The notes below the pieces were generated by a model that was not told where the DNA came from, searched no databases, and worked only from the letters and a program-made list of their open reading frames with translations. This document shows positions 41,561 to 50,281 of a stretch of 64,000 nt of DNA, in pieces (within the stretch, counting starts at the first letter, position 1; the number at the start of each line of letters is the position of its first letter). The translations under genes were made by a program, and so were the position numbers. The stretch comes from Plenodomus lindquistii (Eukaryota > Ascomycota > Dothideomycetes > Pleosporales > Leptosphaeriaceae). The stretch covers positions 558,001-622,000 of the forward strand of contig JANUWI010000014.1 of the NCBI GenBank assembly GCA_025504975.1, given 5' to 3'.

Positions 41561-43420
41561 ATGGCGCACGCACTCACCATGCCGCCGCGCTTTCAGATCG
41601 AACTCGACCGAACAGATCCCGACGTCCCTTTCCGCGCCTCGCAGACCCACATCCACCACACATGGGCCCGCACCTTCCATTCCCGTCCGGAACTCTACAT
41701 CCGCCCTCGAACCCTCCCCGAAATCCAGAAAATAGTGACGCTTGCCCGGCGCATGAGGCGGCGCGTGGTGACGGTAGGATGTGGACATTCGCCTTCAGAT
41801 TTGACGTGCACCTCGGCATGGATGGTGAATCTCGATGACTTCAAGGAGATCCTGCATGTGGATAAGGCACGCAAGACTATGACTGTCCAGGCTGGGATAA
41901 GGATGCACAGTCTCAACCTCCAGGCCAAAGAATATGGTTTGACCATGCCGAATCTGGGATCCATTGACGTGCAGTCCCTCGCTGGTGCTATAGGAACAGC
42001 CACACATGGTAGTTCCATGAGCCATGGCCTACTGTCTGATCGTGTCCATTCTCTACGTATTGTTCTCGCCAACGGTCATGCAGTCCGCTGCTCCGCCGAA
42101 GAATCACCAGATCTGTTCCGTGCCGCTCTAGTCTCCCTCGGCGCCCTAGGTATCATTGTCGAAATCGAATTCCAAATGGTTGAAGACAGTGACATAGAAT
42201 GGACTCAAACGATTCGCCCTATTGAAGACGTTCTCGCTGCTTGGGACAAAGATCTCTGGATCTCTCACGAATTCGTCCGTGTCTGGTGGCTCCCCTACAT
42301 GCGCCGCGCCGTCGTCTGGCGCGCGAACAAGACATCGAAACCCCACCGGCAACCCGCATACAACTGGTACGGCGGTAGCGTAGGCTACCACACCTACCAC
42401 ATCCTCCTATGGGCATCACAGTACGTCCCTAGGATACTACCGTGGGTGGAATGGTTCGTCTTCGGCATGCAATACGGATTCAAGCCTGGAACAGTCATCT
42501 CGGCCGTTGGCGAACAACGCACAGAACTCCTCATGAACTGCCTTTACTCTCAATTCGTCAACGAATGGAGCATCCCTCTAGCCGACGGACCTGAAGCACT
42601 CACACGCTTGACCAACTGGCTACACGGCGACGAGACATCATCCAACCTGCCATTCAGCACAAAGGGACTCTACGTACACTCTCCGATTGAGGTCCGTGTC
42701 GCAAACACCGTTGACCGCGAACCAAAGCCGTTCCTTGACACGAGTTTCGCACACACACCGAGTCTGTACCTGAATGCTACGCTGTATCGACCCTACGGTC
42801 AAGACCCCATTTGCAGAGAAAGATACTACGAAGCGTTTGAGCACCTGATGAAACAATACAACGGCCGTCCCCACTGGGCGAAGAACTTCGAACACGTGGA
42901 TCACGCGTACCTCTCCTCTGCTTACGGCGACGACTTGGCTTCATACAACAAGGTGCGCAGCGACGTGGATCCCGAGGGCATGTTTTTGGGCGCATGGCAC
43001 AGACGTACGATCCTACCTGGTCGTGCAGAGTGCCCGGTGTTCCCACTTGAAGAGAAAGAAGTCGTGCGCCGCGAACGCAGGGGTGGCGGTGTAGACTGGA
43101 TAGGCGAGCAAGCACGGTGGTGGGACGGCGGGGGCGACGTGTTCGAGACCAAAGGAGGAGAAGTCTCATCGGAGGGCGAGGGTACAAGCGTAGCGGAGAG
43201 TCACAGTGAGAGTGGAGAGAGCTTTGATGTCGTAGATAGCACGAGGAGCGTGTTGATGGAAGGGTTTGAGTATAAGCGTGAAGAGGGACGAGAGATGTCG
43301 GAGAGCAAGAGCTCGGTTATGACGTTTGAGACGAATTCTTCGGATTACACGGAGAGTAGGGTTAAGGAGGGCAGCGAGAGTTTTGTGCTTACGGGCGAGA
43401 GCGTGTTTGGCAAGATGTAA
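41561..43420 (+). CDS. ALO1: D-arabinono-1,4-lactone oxidase (ALO)
   Basis: FAD-linked last enzyme of D-erythroascorbate synthesis, on the mitochondrial outer membrane in yeast. Start at 41561 gives 619 residues; homologues are about 520-560. Seen in order: ELDRTDPDVPFRA, HTWARTFHSRPELYIRP, VVTVGCGHSPSDLTCTS (VGCGHSPSD, with the His of covalent FAD attachment), GSIDVQSLAGAIGTATHGSS (FAD-binding PCMH domain), then the ALO domain with EFVRVWWLPYMRRAVVWRA, PHWAKNFEHVD and VDPEGMFLGAWHRR. After this comes a roughly 115-residue acidic Ser/Glu-rich tail not usual for the family. No intron. The first ATG may lie further upstream. Confidence 0.92.
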   Translation: MAHALTMPPRFQIELDRTDPDVPFRASQTHIHHTWARTFHSRPELYIRPRTLPEIQKIVTLARRMRRRVVTVGCGHSPSDLTCTSAWMVNLDDFKEILHVDKARKTMTVQAGIRMHSLNLQAKEYGLTMPNLGSIDVQSLAGAIGTATHGSSMSHGLLSDRVHSLRIVLANGHAVRCSAEESPDLFRAALVSLGALGIIVEIEFQMVEDSDIEWTQTIRPIEDVLAAWDKDLWISHEFVRVWWLPYMRRAVVWRANKTSKPHRQPAYNWYGGSVGYHTYHILLWASQYVPRILPWVEWFVFGMQYGFKPGTVISAVGEQRTELLMNCLYSQFVNEWSIPLADGPEALTRLTNWLHGDETSSNLPFSTKGLYVHSPIEVRVANTVDREPKPFLDTSFAHTPSLYLNATLYRPYGQDPICRERYYEAFEHLMKQYNGRPHWAKNFEHVDHAYLSSAYGDDLASYNKVRSDVDPEGMFLGAWHRRTILPGRAECPVFPLEEKEVVRRERRGGGVDWIGEQARWWDGGGDVFETKGGEVSSEGEGTSVAESHSESGESFDVVDSTRSVLMEGFEYKREEGREMSESKSSVMTFETNSSDYTESRVKEGSESFVLTGESVFGKM

Positions 43421-44073
43421 GGCCTATAAGGCGTTTAGACTCGGCGATAGAATAGACTGAACACCAATCTTCATTCGCATCTGGGGCATACTTGCACATG
43501 GATTACATGTTCATACGTTTTGTTTTAACCACATGATTTGGTTAGAATTTATCAATAGCTCTGCTGATGATGTTCGCACAAGTGAGGTGGAAGAGTTAGT
43601 CGGGTAAAGTTTTGTAGTAGGAAATCGGGTAGCTTGCTGCAGGTAACACCTACTCATATCGCGTGCGCATACCCATGGTATGTAATAGTAAGTCTGCCTC
43701 TAGCCTGTTAATTCTCTAAACCATATGTACTAATGTTGATTCGAACTAAGAGCGAAATGTGTAGCTTGATGAACTTTGGGAAGTCTTCACTCGACAACTC
43801 GAGAATGTGCCACGGTCATTGCGCATCTTCGATACAATGTGCCGAGGATTATTCAGACCCAAGGAATGGTCTGTCTGATCTACGATTACCGATTGCTTGC
43901 CGTGTGGCTAGTTAGGGCTTCCTCCTCAGTCTCACCATCACTACACGTTAGTGGCTGCCAAGCTTGCTTAACTCTCTAACTACTTGTCTGTTTTTTTATT
44001 CTCTTCCAACTCTGGCGCATCAATGTCAGTGATTCGCGCACCAAGCTTCTGGCAATCTTCACGCACAACGGCC
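43421..44073. other. Intergenic, BTB gene promoter
   Basis: Spacer between two plus-strand genes; nothing else is seen. Confidence 0.45.
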
Positions 44074-44914
44074 ATGGAACCGAAGGGTAACTCGAGAAAG
44101 CGGTCTCGCGACAATGATGACGGCAACAACGACAACTACAAAGGAGCGAACGCGTTACGCAGTCCTGTTGGCTCAGGTCTCCAGTAATTAAGACACTGTC
44201 CTCCAAATCGGCTGTCTCATTCTAGCTAGACTCGGCTCAGAGCCCATCGCTGTACATGTTGGTACAAAAAAGGAAAAGTTCTACGTGCACGAGCACTTGC
44301 TCATTGCCTTCTCGAATTTCTTCAAGGCCGCACTTAATCAGAACTGGAAAGAAGGTCACGAGAAGGTGGTGATGTTGCCCAACGCTGGCACGGAAACGTT
44401 TCAGATCTTCGCAAACTGGGTCTACACTGGACGTGTCTTCTCTACCAAAGTGGACGATGTCACTCGGAAGGATCCGGACAACAGAGAGTCTGGCTTGAAC
44501 AACAAAGAGTGGTCCAGGCTGTTCGACGCCTACAGACTTGGTGACTTCCTCCAGGCTGTTGGCTTCAAAGATGCAATTATCGATGCATTGATGCAAAGCG
44601 CGACGGGACTGGAGTCACTGCCACACAGGCTCGCTACCTTCATATACGGCTCTAGTTCACCTGATTCTGCTCACACAGTCATGTGCGTCAATGCGTTTTT
44701 GCGGACGTATACTCGTGCTGACTTTGTCCACGCTCGAATTTTCGACCTCCCTTCCGAATTCGTGATGGACGCATTCATCGAGTTCGGAAAGCATCTCAAC
44801 CATGGATTGCAGATCACAAGTCTTGCCAACATGATGAGAGACGGATACGTCTGCAATTACCACGACCATGTCCGACTCGACATGCCTTGCTACAGGACAA
44901 GGTTCGGCCATTGA
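44074..44914 (+). CDS. BTB/POZ domain protein
   Basis: Two exons, 44074-44176 and 44226-44914, joined in phase by a 49-nt intron (GTCTCC...TTCTAG; the donor is weak), 263 residues. A basic start (KGNSRKRSRDND) precedes a BTB fold: EPIAVHVGTKKEKFYVHEHL, LIAFSNFFKAALNQNWKEG, VVMLPNAGTETFQIFANWVY and the YRLGDFLQAVGFKDAIIDAL helices. BTB proteins often serve as cullin-3 substrate adaptors; fungal single-BTB proteins of this size are numerous and mostly uncharacterised. It stands near the RING genes, compatible with a ubiquitin-related theme, but this is inference. Confidence 0.83.
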
Positions 44915-45212
44915 GGTCATGTTTCGCCACTACGAGGCCTTCGTAAGTTTCCTTCTCATCACAGATACTATGGTGCTGATACGTTCCAGACCTGAAAGCT
45001 TGTGTGAATGACTGTGAAGAGTGGAGAGGGGCGAGCGAAGGGGTTTCCGAAGGATACAGTCAAGGCCTACGCTAGTCATACCAGGATGACGTGTCTATCT
45101 TCAAGAAACCAGATGGTACACCCATAAATGCTAGCAAATTCTGTCACATAATTGACCTGTAGTCTACCCATTCAATGCTCTCTCCGAGACACAACTTTTT
45201 AACCCTCACCTC
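44915..45212. other. Short intergenic region
   Basis: 3' regions of convergent genes; nothing else is seen. Confidence 0.5.
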
Positions 45213-46301
45213 TCAATTCATACCCAACCCGTCCCTCAACACTGCAACCCTAACATCAATGATCTCCGTCTCCCAAGTCCGCAACTCAACCCATTCCCGG
45301 ATCTCCCCCACAATATCCCTCCACTCGCTCCTCTCCGCCGTATGTCCGCGATCCTTCGCTTCCTGCAACACCTTCCTCGCTTCCGTGACACTGCGCCAGA
45401 AGGTGTGAATCGCTTCATCAGTCGGATACTGCTCCTTCTTCACATCCTCTTGCTGCTTCAGAACCCCCAGCGCCTCTTCCAGCCCAATCAACCGATCAAG
45501 ATGCGTCCTTGCCCACGGCTGCGCAAACACCGCAACCTTCGCATCCCCATCCCCACCACCAACCTCAACACTCCCATTATACCACTCCCTCGGCTGCCAA
45601 ACAACCTTCTCCCTCTCCCCGTCCTTCTCCAAAACCCGCTGCAGCGCCCGTCCCAGCACACCCCCATCCCCATCCCCCTCTCCGCCTTCCTCCCCATGCA
45701 AAACCTCCACAACAACCTCACTCAACAGCCTCAACGCCCCCGCACAAACCCTCACCCACCAAACCCCCATCCCCATCTCCCCCCGCTCATCTTTCGTCCC
45801 AATAACCAGCAACTCGCTAAAAGTCTCCCAGTCCGTTACCGGCGGGAGGAAACTATGCAGCGGGAGCTCGGGGTTCGTGAGGATCGCGCCTGGAGTATGG
45901 AACACGAGGAGCCAGTTTGTGCGGTGTTGTGGGGGGAGGAGAAGGTTTGTGGTGATGAGGTGTTGGATGTGGTAGAGTTCTGAGAGGGCGCCGCGGAGGA
46001 GGGGGGTCCGGAGGGTGTGTGTGGTGTATCTGGTTGGGGATGATGGGTTGTGCAGGGCGAGTGCGGCTTCGAAAAGGGTGTTCGAGGGTGTGTAGAGGGT
46101 TGTTGCTGTTTGGATGCGGAGGCTGGATTGGGTGGGTGGGGTGGTGGGGTGGGGGATGATGTTTAGGGCGAGAGGGGGGGTGGATTGGGTGGATTTGAGG
46201 GGCGGTCCGTAGATGGAGAAGTATATGACGGCTAGGAGGAGGATGGAGATGAGTCGAGGGCGAACCTTGAGGCAGGAGATGTGTGGTCGTGGGTGGCGCA
46301 T
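45213..46301 (-). CDS. Glycosyltransferase-34-like type II membrane protein lacking DxD
   Basis: Single exon, 362 residues. A short cytosolic N-terminus (MRHPRPHISCLKVRPR) is followed by one membrane segment (LISILLLAVIYFSIYG) and a lumenal domain, the usual Golgi glycosyltransferase layout. The lumenal part aligns by eye with fungal GMA12/MNN10-type proteins: RIQTATTLYTPSNTLFEAAL, HTLRTPLLRGALSELYHIQH, an RTNWLLVF block where homologues have a WLFWFDAD-type nucleotide-sugar DxD motif, then NPELPLHSFLPP and VWWVRVCAGALRLLSEV. Here the DxD position reads HTPGAIL, so metal/UDP-sugar binding is probably lost. The central part has Gly/Glu-rich insertions. Probably a pseudoenzyme or a diverged transferase. 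Confidence 0.6.
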   Translation of the reverse strand: MRHPRPHISCLKVRPRLISILLLAVIYFSIYGPPLKSTQSTPPLALNIIPHPTTPPTQSSLRIQTATTLYTPSNTLFEAALALHNPSSPTRYTTHTLRTPLLRGALSELYHIQHLITTNLLLPPQHRTNWLLVFHTPGAILTNPELPLHSFLPPVTDWETFSELLVIGTKDERGEMGMGVWWVRVCAGALRLLSEVVVEVLHGEEGGEGDGDGGVLGRALQRVLEKDGEREKVVWQPREWYNGSVEVGGGDGDAKVAVFAQPWARTHLDRLIGLEEALGVLKQQEDVKKEQYPTDEAIHTFWRSVTEARKVLQEAKDRGHTAERSEWRDIVGEIREWVELRTWETEIIDVRVAVLRDGLGMN

Positions 46302-46895
46302 GTTTGCGGCGGTTGAGCGTGCGGGTCTTGTGGAAAGGAAAGGTGGTAAATTTTGAGATATCGCCGAGTTGTCGAAGATGTCGTCTGGAGGGATGGAACA
46401 GTGGTCTTTGGGGTGAATTGGTGTTGCTGCTAAGTCCGTGGTGCAAGCCTCATGACAAGTGAAAGTGAAGCTCGCAAATACCTCGACATGGCTACACTCA
46501 CTGCCAAAGCAAATCTCACCACACTACAATACCTCACCTTTATCAAGGAGGAGCAATTGCCAGCAATCTCACTGCAATCTCACAAATCACCTCAAACTCC
46601 CCACACATTAAAAGTGCACGAAAAGAATGAAGCCAAAAATTGTCATTCCAATCTCAAACCTATCAGAACACTACTTCAAAATATAAATCTCCGAACCAGT
46701 CAGGAGCTCACGGCGCGTTACCCAATCGCCTTTTAATTCTTCCTCGACCATCATCATCGTCTCTCTCTCGCCTACTTAAAGGGTGAATCTATTAAAAAGC
46801 CACACATACCAGCGTCTGAGCACCAGAAGAACAGTGAGTCTGTGGCTCCAACTGCAGTGGAGCCGGTTGAGGTTCATGTCAGTCGTTGAACTCGT
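46302..46895. other. Intergenic between two minus-strand genes
   Basis: No gene recognised; likely the promoter of the glycosyltransferase-like gene and 3' region of the repeat protein. Confidence 0.45.
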
Positions 46896-48116
46896 TTACT
46901 CTGCCTTTGCGGCTTCTTCGGCTTGCTTTTGCTGTTCCTCTTGCTGTTTCTTCTGCTCTTCCTCTTGCTTCTTCTGCTCCTCCTCCTGCTTCTTCTGCTC
47001 CTCTTCCTGTTTCTTCTGCTCCTCTTCCTGTTTCTTCTGCTCCTCCTCAGCCTTCTTCTGTTCCTCCTCCTGTTTCTTCTGCTCCTCCTCGGCCTTCTTC
47101 TGTTCTTCCTCCTGTTTCTTCTGCTCCTCCTCAGCGGCCTTAGCTTCCTCAGCAGCCTTTTGCTCTTCCTCAGCCTTCTTCTGGTCGTCGTTACGGTCGT
47201 CGTTACGATCCTGCTGATCATCCCCCTGCACAACAACAATAACCAACGCCGCAATCTCCTCATTCAACCTATTATCCTCCTCATCATTATCCGCCCTCTG
47301 CAAATCCTTCATCTCCTCTTCCCAAACAGCCGCAAGCTCCGCCGCAGGATCCTCCTCGACAGCCTCCCAAGTCGGCTTCGCGTCAAACAGCTGATACTCC
47401 ATAGTCTTAGTCGGCATCGCAGCCCTGCCCTCATCCCTCGCACCAGTTTCGCGCGCAACGCCACCCTCGCCTCCAACCCTCTCAAACGCATTATCATCCA
47501 GGATTTCCTGGGCAACGAGTTTACGCTCATCAAACACCATTACGGTTTGAGTCTCGCGTGCGCCGCGATTAGCAACGACGACGTTTTGGGCGAAGATGTC
47601 TGCTTCGACGCGGGTGCCGCGGCCGTCGTCGATGACGATTTCGATTTCCTGGACGACGAGGATGACGGTTGTTACGTCGCGGTTTTTGTTGCGGTAGTTT
47701 GATTTGCGGAACATGTTCTTCATGTCGTTGCGGGCGCCGTTTTCGGCTTGGTCGACGATGAGGACTTGTTGGACTTGTTGGACGACGACTTGGCGGTCGC
47801 CGTCGTCGATGATTTGGAGGTTGTTTTGTTGGATTTGGATGACTTGTTCTTGGTCATTGAAGTTGTTTAGGTTGTCGAGGACGTTGAAGTCGTCGTTGTC
47901 GTCGTTGTCATTGCCCCTGCCGCGACCGTTGCCGCGACCGTTACCTTCACCGCGACCGTTATCACCGCGGTCGCCAGTGGCGAGAGCGTTGGCGGCTAGG
48001 TCGGCGAATGAGTTGTCACGTTTGGTATAGGCAGACAGGGATTGTGGAGTGTTGATGGGTTTCGCAGTTGCAAGGCTGGCAACAGCCGCAAGGGCAGCGA
48101 GAATACGAAGAGACAT
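46896..48116 (-). CDS. Secreted protein with RGN repeats and (QEEEQKK) charged coiled-coil tail
   Basis: Single exon, 406 residues. Signal peptide (MSLRILAALAAVASLATA) then a possible Kex2 site (AYTKR, residues about 29-33). Next is an Arg-Gly-Asn/Asp-rich block (GRGEGNGRGNGRGRGND), a Gln/Asn/Val-rich part (VVVQQVQQVLIVDQ), a roughly 150-residue central domain without a recognised family, and a C-terminal run of about 90 residues built from K-(A/Q)-E-E-E-Q-K-K heptads predicted as one long charged helix. Such repeats often change length between strains. A TATAAG lies near 48355-48360, about 240 bases upstream. Function unknown; a wall or matrix role is possible. Confidence 0.72.
   Translation of the reverse strand: MSLRILAALAAVASLATAKPINTPQSLSAYTKRDNSFADLAANALATGDRGDNGRGEGNGRGNGRGRGNDNDDNDDFNVLDNLNNFNDQEQVIQIQQNNLQIIDDGDRQVVVQQVQQVLIVDQAENGARNDMKNMFRKSNYRNKNRDVTTVILVVQEIEIVIDDGRGTRVEADIFAQNVVVANRGARETQTVMVFDERKLVAQEILDDNAFERVGGEGGVARETGARDEGRAAMPTKTMEYQLFDAKPTWEAVEEDPAAELAAVWEEEMKDLQRADNDEEDNRLNEEIAALVIVVVQGDDQQDRNDDRNDDQKKAEEEQKAAEEAKAAEEEQKKQEEEQKKAEEEQKKQEEEQKKAEEEQKKQEEEQKKQEEEQKKQEEEQKKQEEEQKKQQEEQQKQAEEAAKAE
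46925..47175 (-). repeat. Tandem K(A/Q)EEEQKK-coding repeats
   Basis: Roughly 21-24-bp CT/GA-asymmetric coding units repeated about ten times, encoding the charged helix at the end of the secreted protein. Strand asymmetry makes the opposite strand read as long Leu runs. Confidence 0.85.
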
Positions 48117-48832
48117 GGTGATGTTGTTGTTGTCTGGTAGTCGGTCTGGTAGAGACTGGAAGTGTGTGTGACTGGATTAGAGGGGAAGCAGATTAATCGT
48201 CACAGACGTATTAAAAATTCAAAGAATGTGGGGGGGGGCGGACTGTCAAAGTCGCTAAACGAATCGAAGTGGTATTAAAGAAGGGTGGTGGAGAGAGTGT
48301 GGGAGCGAAGTGAGTGGATGAAGATAAATCGAGTTGGTGCTACACACCATCGGCTTATATTCAAATTCATTCCTTCATGCGGAGATTGATGCCCAGCATC
48401 TCATGTCGGCATTTGCCCTTGTCATGCAGCTGTATCCTGCTAGGCGACTGTTTGATAGCATGTCAATCCCACCGGCGATGAGGCACCCGCAGATGCCAAG
48501 AGTAGAGACAGTGACATGTATGGTCAAAACGATGCCAAGCGATGCTTGATCGAGCAACGTAGGATCTGAGGCGGCAATCAAAGCCTAAGGACAGCGGGTT
48601 AGCAGCATCCGTGACTTTGGAAGGGGTCATGGTCGTGCCTAAGGTTCTGGAGGCAAGTCACTGACTGGGGTTGGTGTGTCTGAGACGTTACAAATTTCAA
48701 GTCAAATTAGTAAATGTGGCTGATATCTGCATGGTGCCATTCGGTATCGAACACCGATGCTACCATACTGTCATCTCTACCAAACTGCATCGTTAAATCT
48801 TCGCCATTTCCTCACTACCTTGTCATCAAGAC

Positions 48833-49066
48833 ATGCCATGGCCCAGCCCAGACTACTCATACGCTTTCAATGACCCATTCTACTCAAGTCTCAGCGACTC
48901 TTCCACCAACACACTCGACATCATTCCTCTGACATATGTCACTTCACACCCAGGCCGCACAGGACTCGTACCTGCCAAGTTGCACCATCACCAACAAACC
49001 CCGTTGCCAAGAGAGCTTGACACCGATGCCTTGCAGTCTGAGGCTTTTGCGAAAGCCTCAGAATGA
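48833..49066 (+). CDS. Doubtful small hypothetical protein
   Basis: 77 codons from an ATG in good context, Pro/Ser/Tyr-rich (MPWPSPDYSYAFNDPF) with a stop. No domain. Composition is protein-like, but nothing else supports it. Confidence 0.25.
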   Translation: MPWPSPDYSYAFNDPFYSSLSDSSTNTLDIIPLTYVTSHPGRTGLVPAKLHHHQQTPLPRELDTDALQSEAFAKASE

Positions 49067-49521
49067 ACGGACAACCAGTATCCGAGCGTCAAAGTGGCAG
49101 CCTGGGGTGTAGATCATGCCTGAGCGATCGGTAGATCATGGTACTATTGTGGAGCTTGCCGTAATTTGATGGTAGGTATGAGACGTTGTGGGTTGGGGAT
49201 GTGGCGCGAACTCTGATGGAGGAATTGTCGCGTGATTGTGGGGATAGGGATTGTTTGTAGGGCTGAATCTGGTGTCGAGTCAGTTTTTACTTGTTACCTG
49301 ATCATTTCTTTCTCTTGCAATGCATTGTTGAAGGTGTTGCTGGTGACATTGCTACTGACACAGATTCTCCATCATGCTCCTCGTGGATGCATTCCTTTCC
49401 AACGAGCGGCGGACATGGCCACGACTTAGGTAAACACCGCGACAAGTCCACTCAAAAACACCGCCTACCTTTCTCCCATCGCGATTCATCTTCACATCGT
49501 GCATCGACAAACCCACAAGGT

Positions 49522-49731
49522 ATACACCCCCATCCCCTGCTCGGGTGCCTAGCGTAAAATACCCCAGCCTCAGCAGCTAAGTGGTCAGATAGCTGCTCAC
49601 AGGCCACATAACAGCGATTTATACATTTAGAGCCCCTTTCAGTACTGTTCTGGACCAAAAGGGGGCTTTACCATTGGCTGCTTAGATCCACTTCACCACG
49701 CTAGGCACCCGAGCAGGGGATGAGGGTGTAT
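49522..49731. mobile_element. MITE-like non-autonomous inverted-repeat element, 210 bp
   Basis: Left arm 49522-49555 and right arm 49698-49731 are 34-bp terminal inverted repeats that match at 33 of 34 positions (one C/T difference), starting ATACACCC and containing GCTCGGGTGCC. The inner part holds further short complementary stretches (AGCCCC near 49630 with GGGGGCT near 49665). There is no coding frame, so it would depend on a DNA transposase elsewhere. A target duplication is unclear: at most AT or a single T can be read on both flanks. A fungal DNA-transposon derivative is the best explanation. Confidence 0.75.
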
Positions 49732-50281
49732 TCTGAAGTTACAACCCGAGACATTGCTGAAACCGTGCACGCGTAGGAACCGAACAATTTGGCGAACACG
49801 CGGTCATGGACCCATGTCGTACCTAAATGCACAGCGGGAGTTATATACAATATCGCTTATGCACTGAGACTATGATTCTCTCTCTCGGCTCGTGTTTGTT
49901 CCTTGGGCACGCGTCACGTCATGGAGGAGACGATTGCATTAACACATGTTGTCGGACAATATGCTGCAAATCAACATTGTAAGATTGACGAGTTATCGCG
50001 GGATTCACGCATGGACCCAAGGGACGCAGATCTCATGGCAACTATTCTCAAAATTGGAAACAGTTGATTCGGTGTAGACGCATGTACACGTCTTATTTCT
50101 GCAGAATACCGCGATCCTGCCCAGATGATATCTTTCTTGCTCGGTATCGCGCTTGCCCTCTCCACCGGAACGCCTGGAAATGCCATTACGCTATCGACAG
50201 GTTTCCGCTGCCAAGGGGGGGATCAAATGTACAAATACTCCGTTTGGAGCGATAGCATCAACAATCCAAGGTGAGCATATC

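Larger units (their letters stand above)
48117..50281. other. Long intergenic region with MITE-like element
   Basis: Apart from the inverted-repeat element at 49522-49731 and a doubtful 77-codon frame at 48833-49066, no feature is seen. It separates the secreted repeat protein from sec63. Confidence 0.5.

Noticed and set aside
44074..44914. RING and BTB genes considered as a viral or transposon cargo
   Set aside because: No transposase, terminal repeats or base-composition change surrounds them.
45342..45983. Plus-strand Pro-rich frame of 213 codons
   Set aside because: Antisense shadow of the glycosyltransferase-like gene, which has a membrane anchor and family motifs on the other strand.
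46923..47702. Plus-strand frame with very long Leu runs, looking like a membrane protein
   Set aside because: It is the antisense of the K/E/Q repeat in the secreted protein; the signal peptide and start are on the minus strand.
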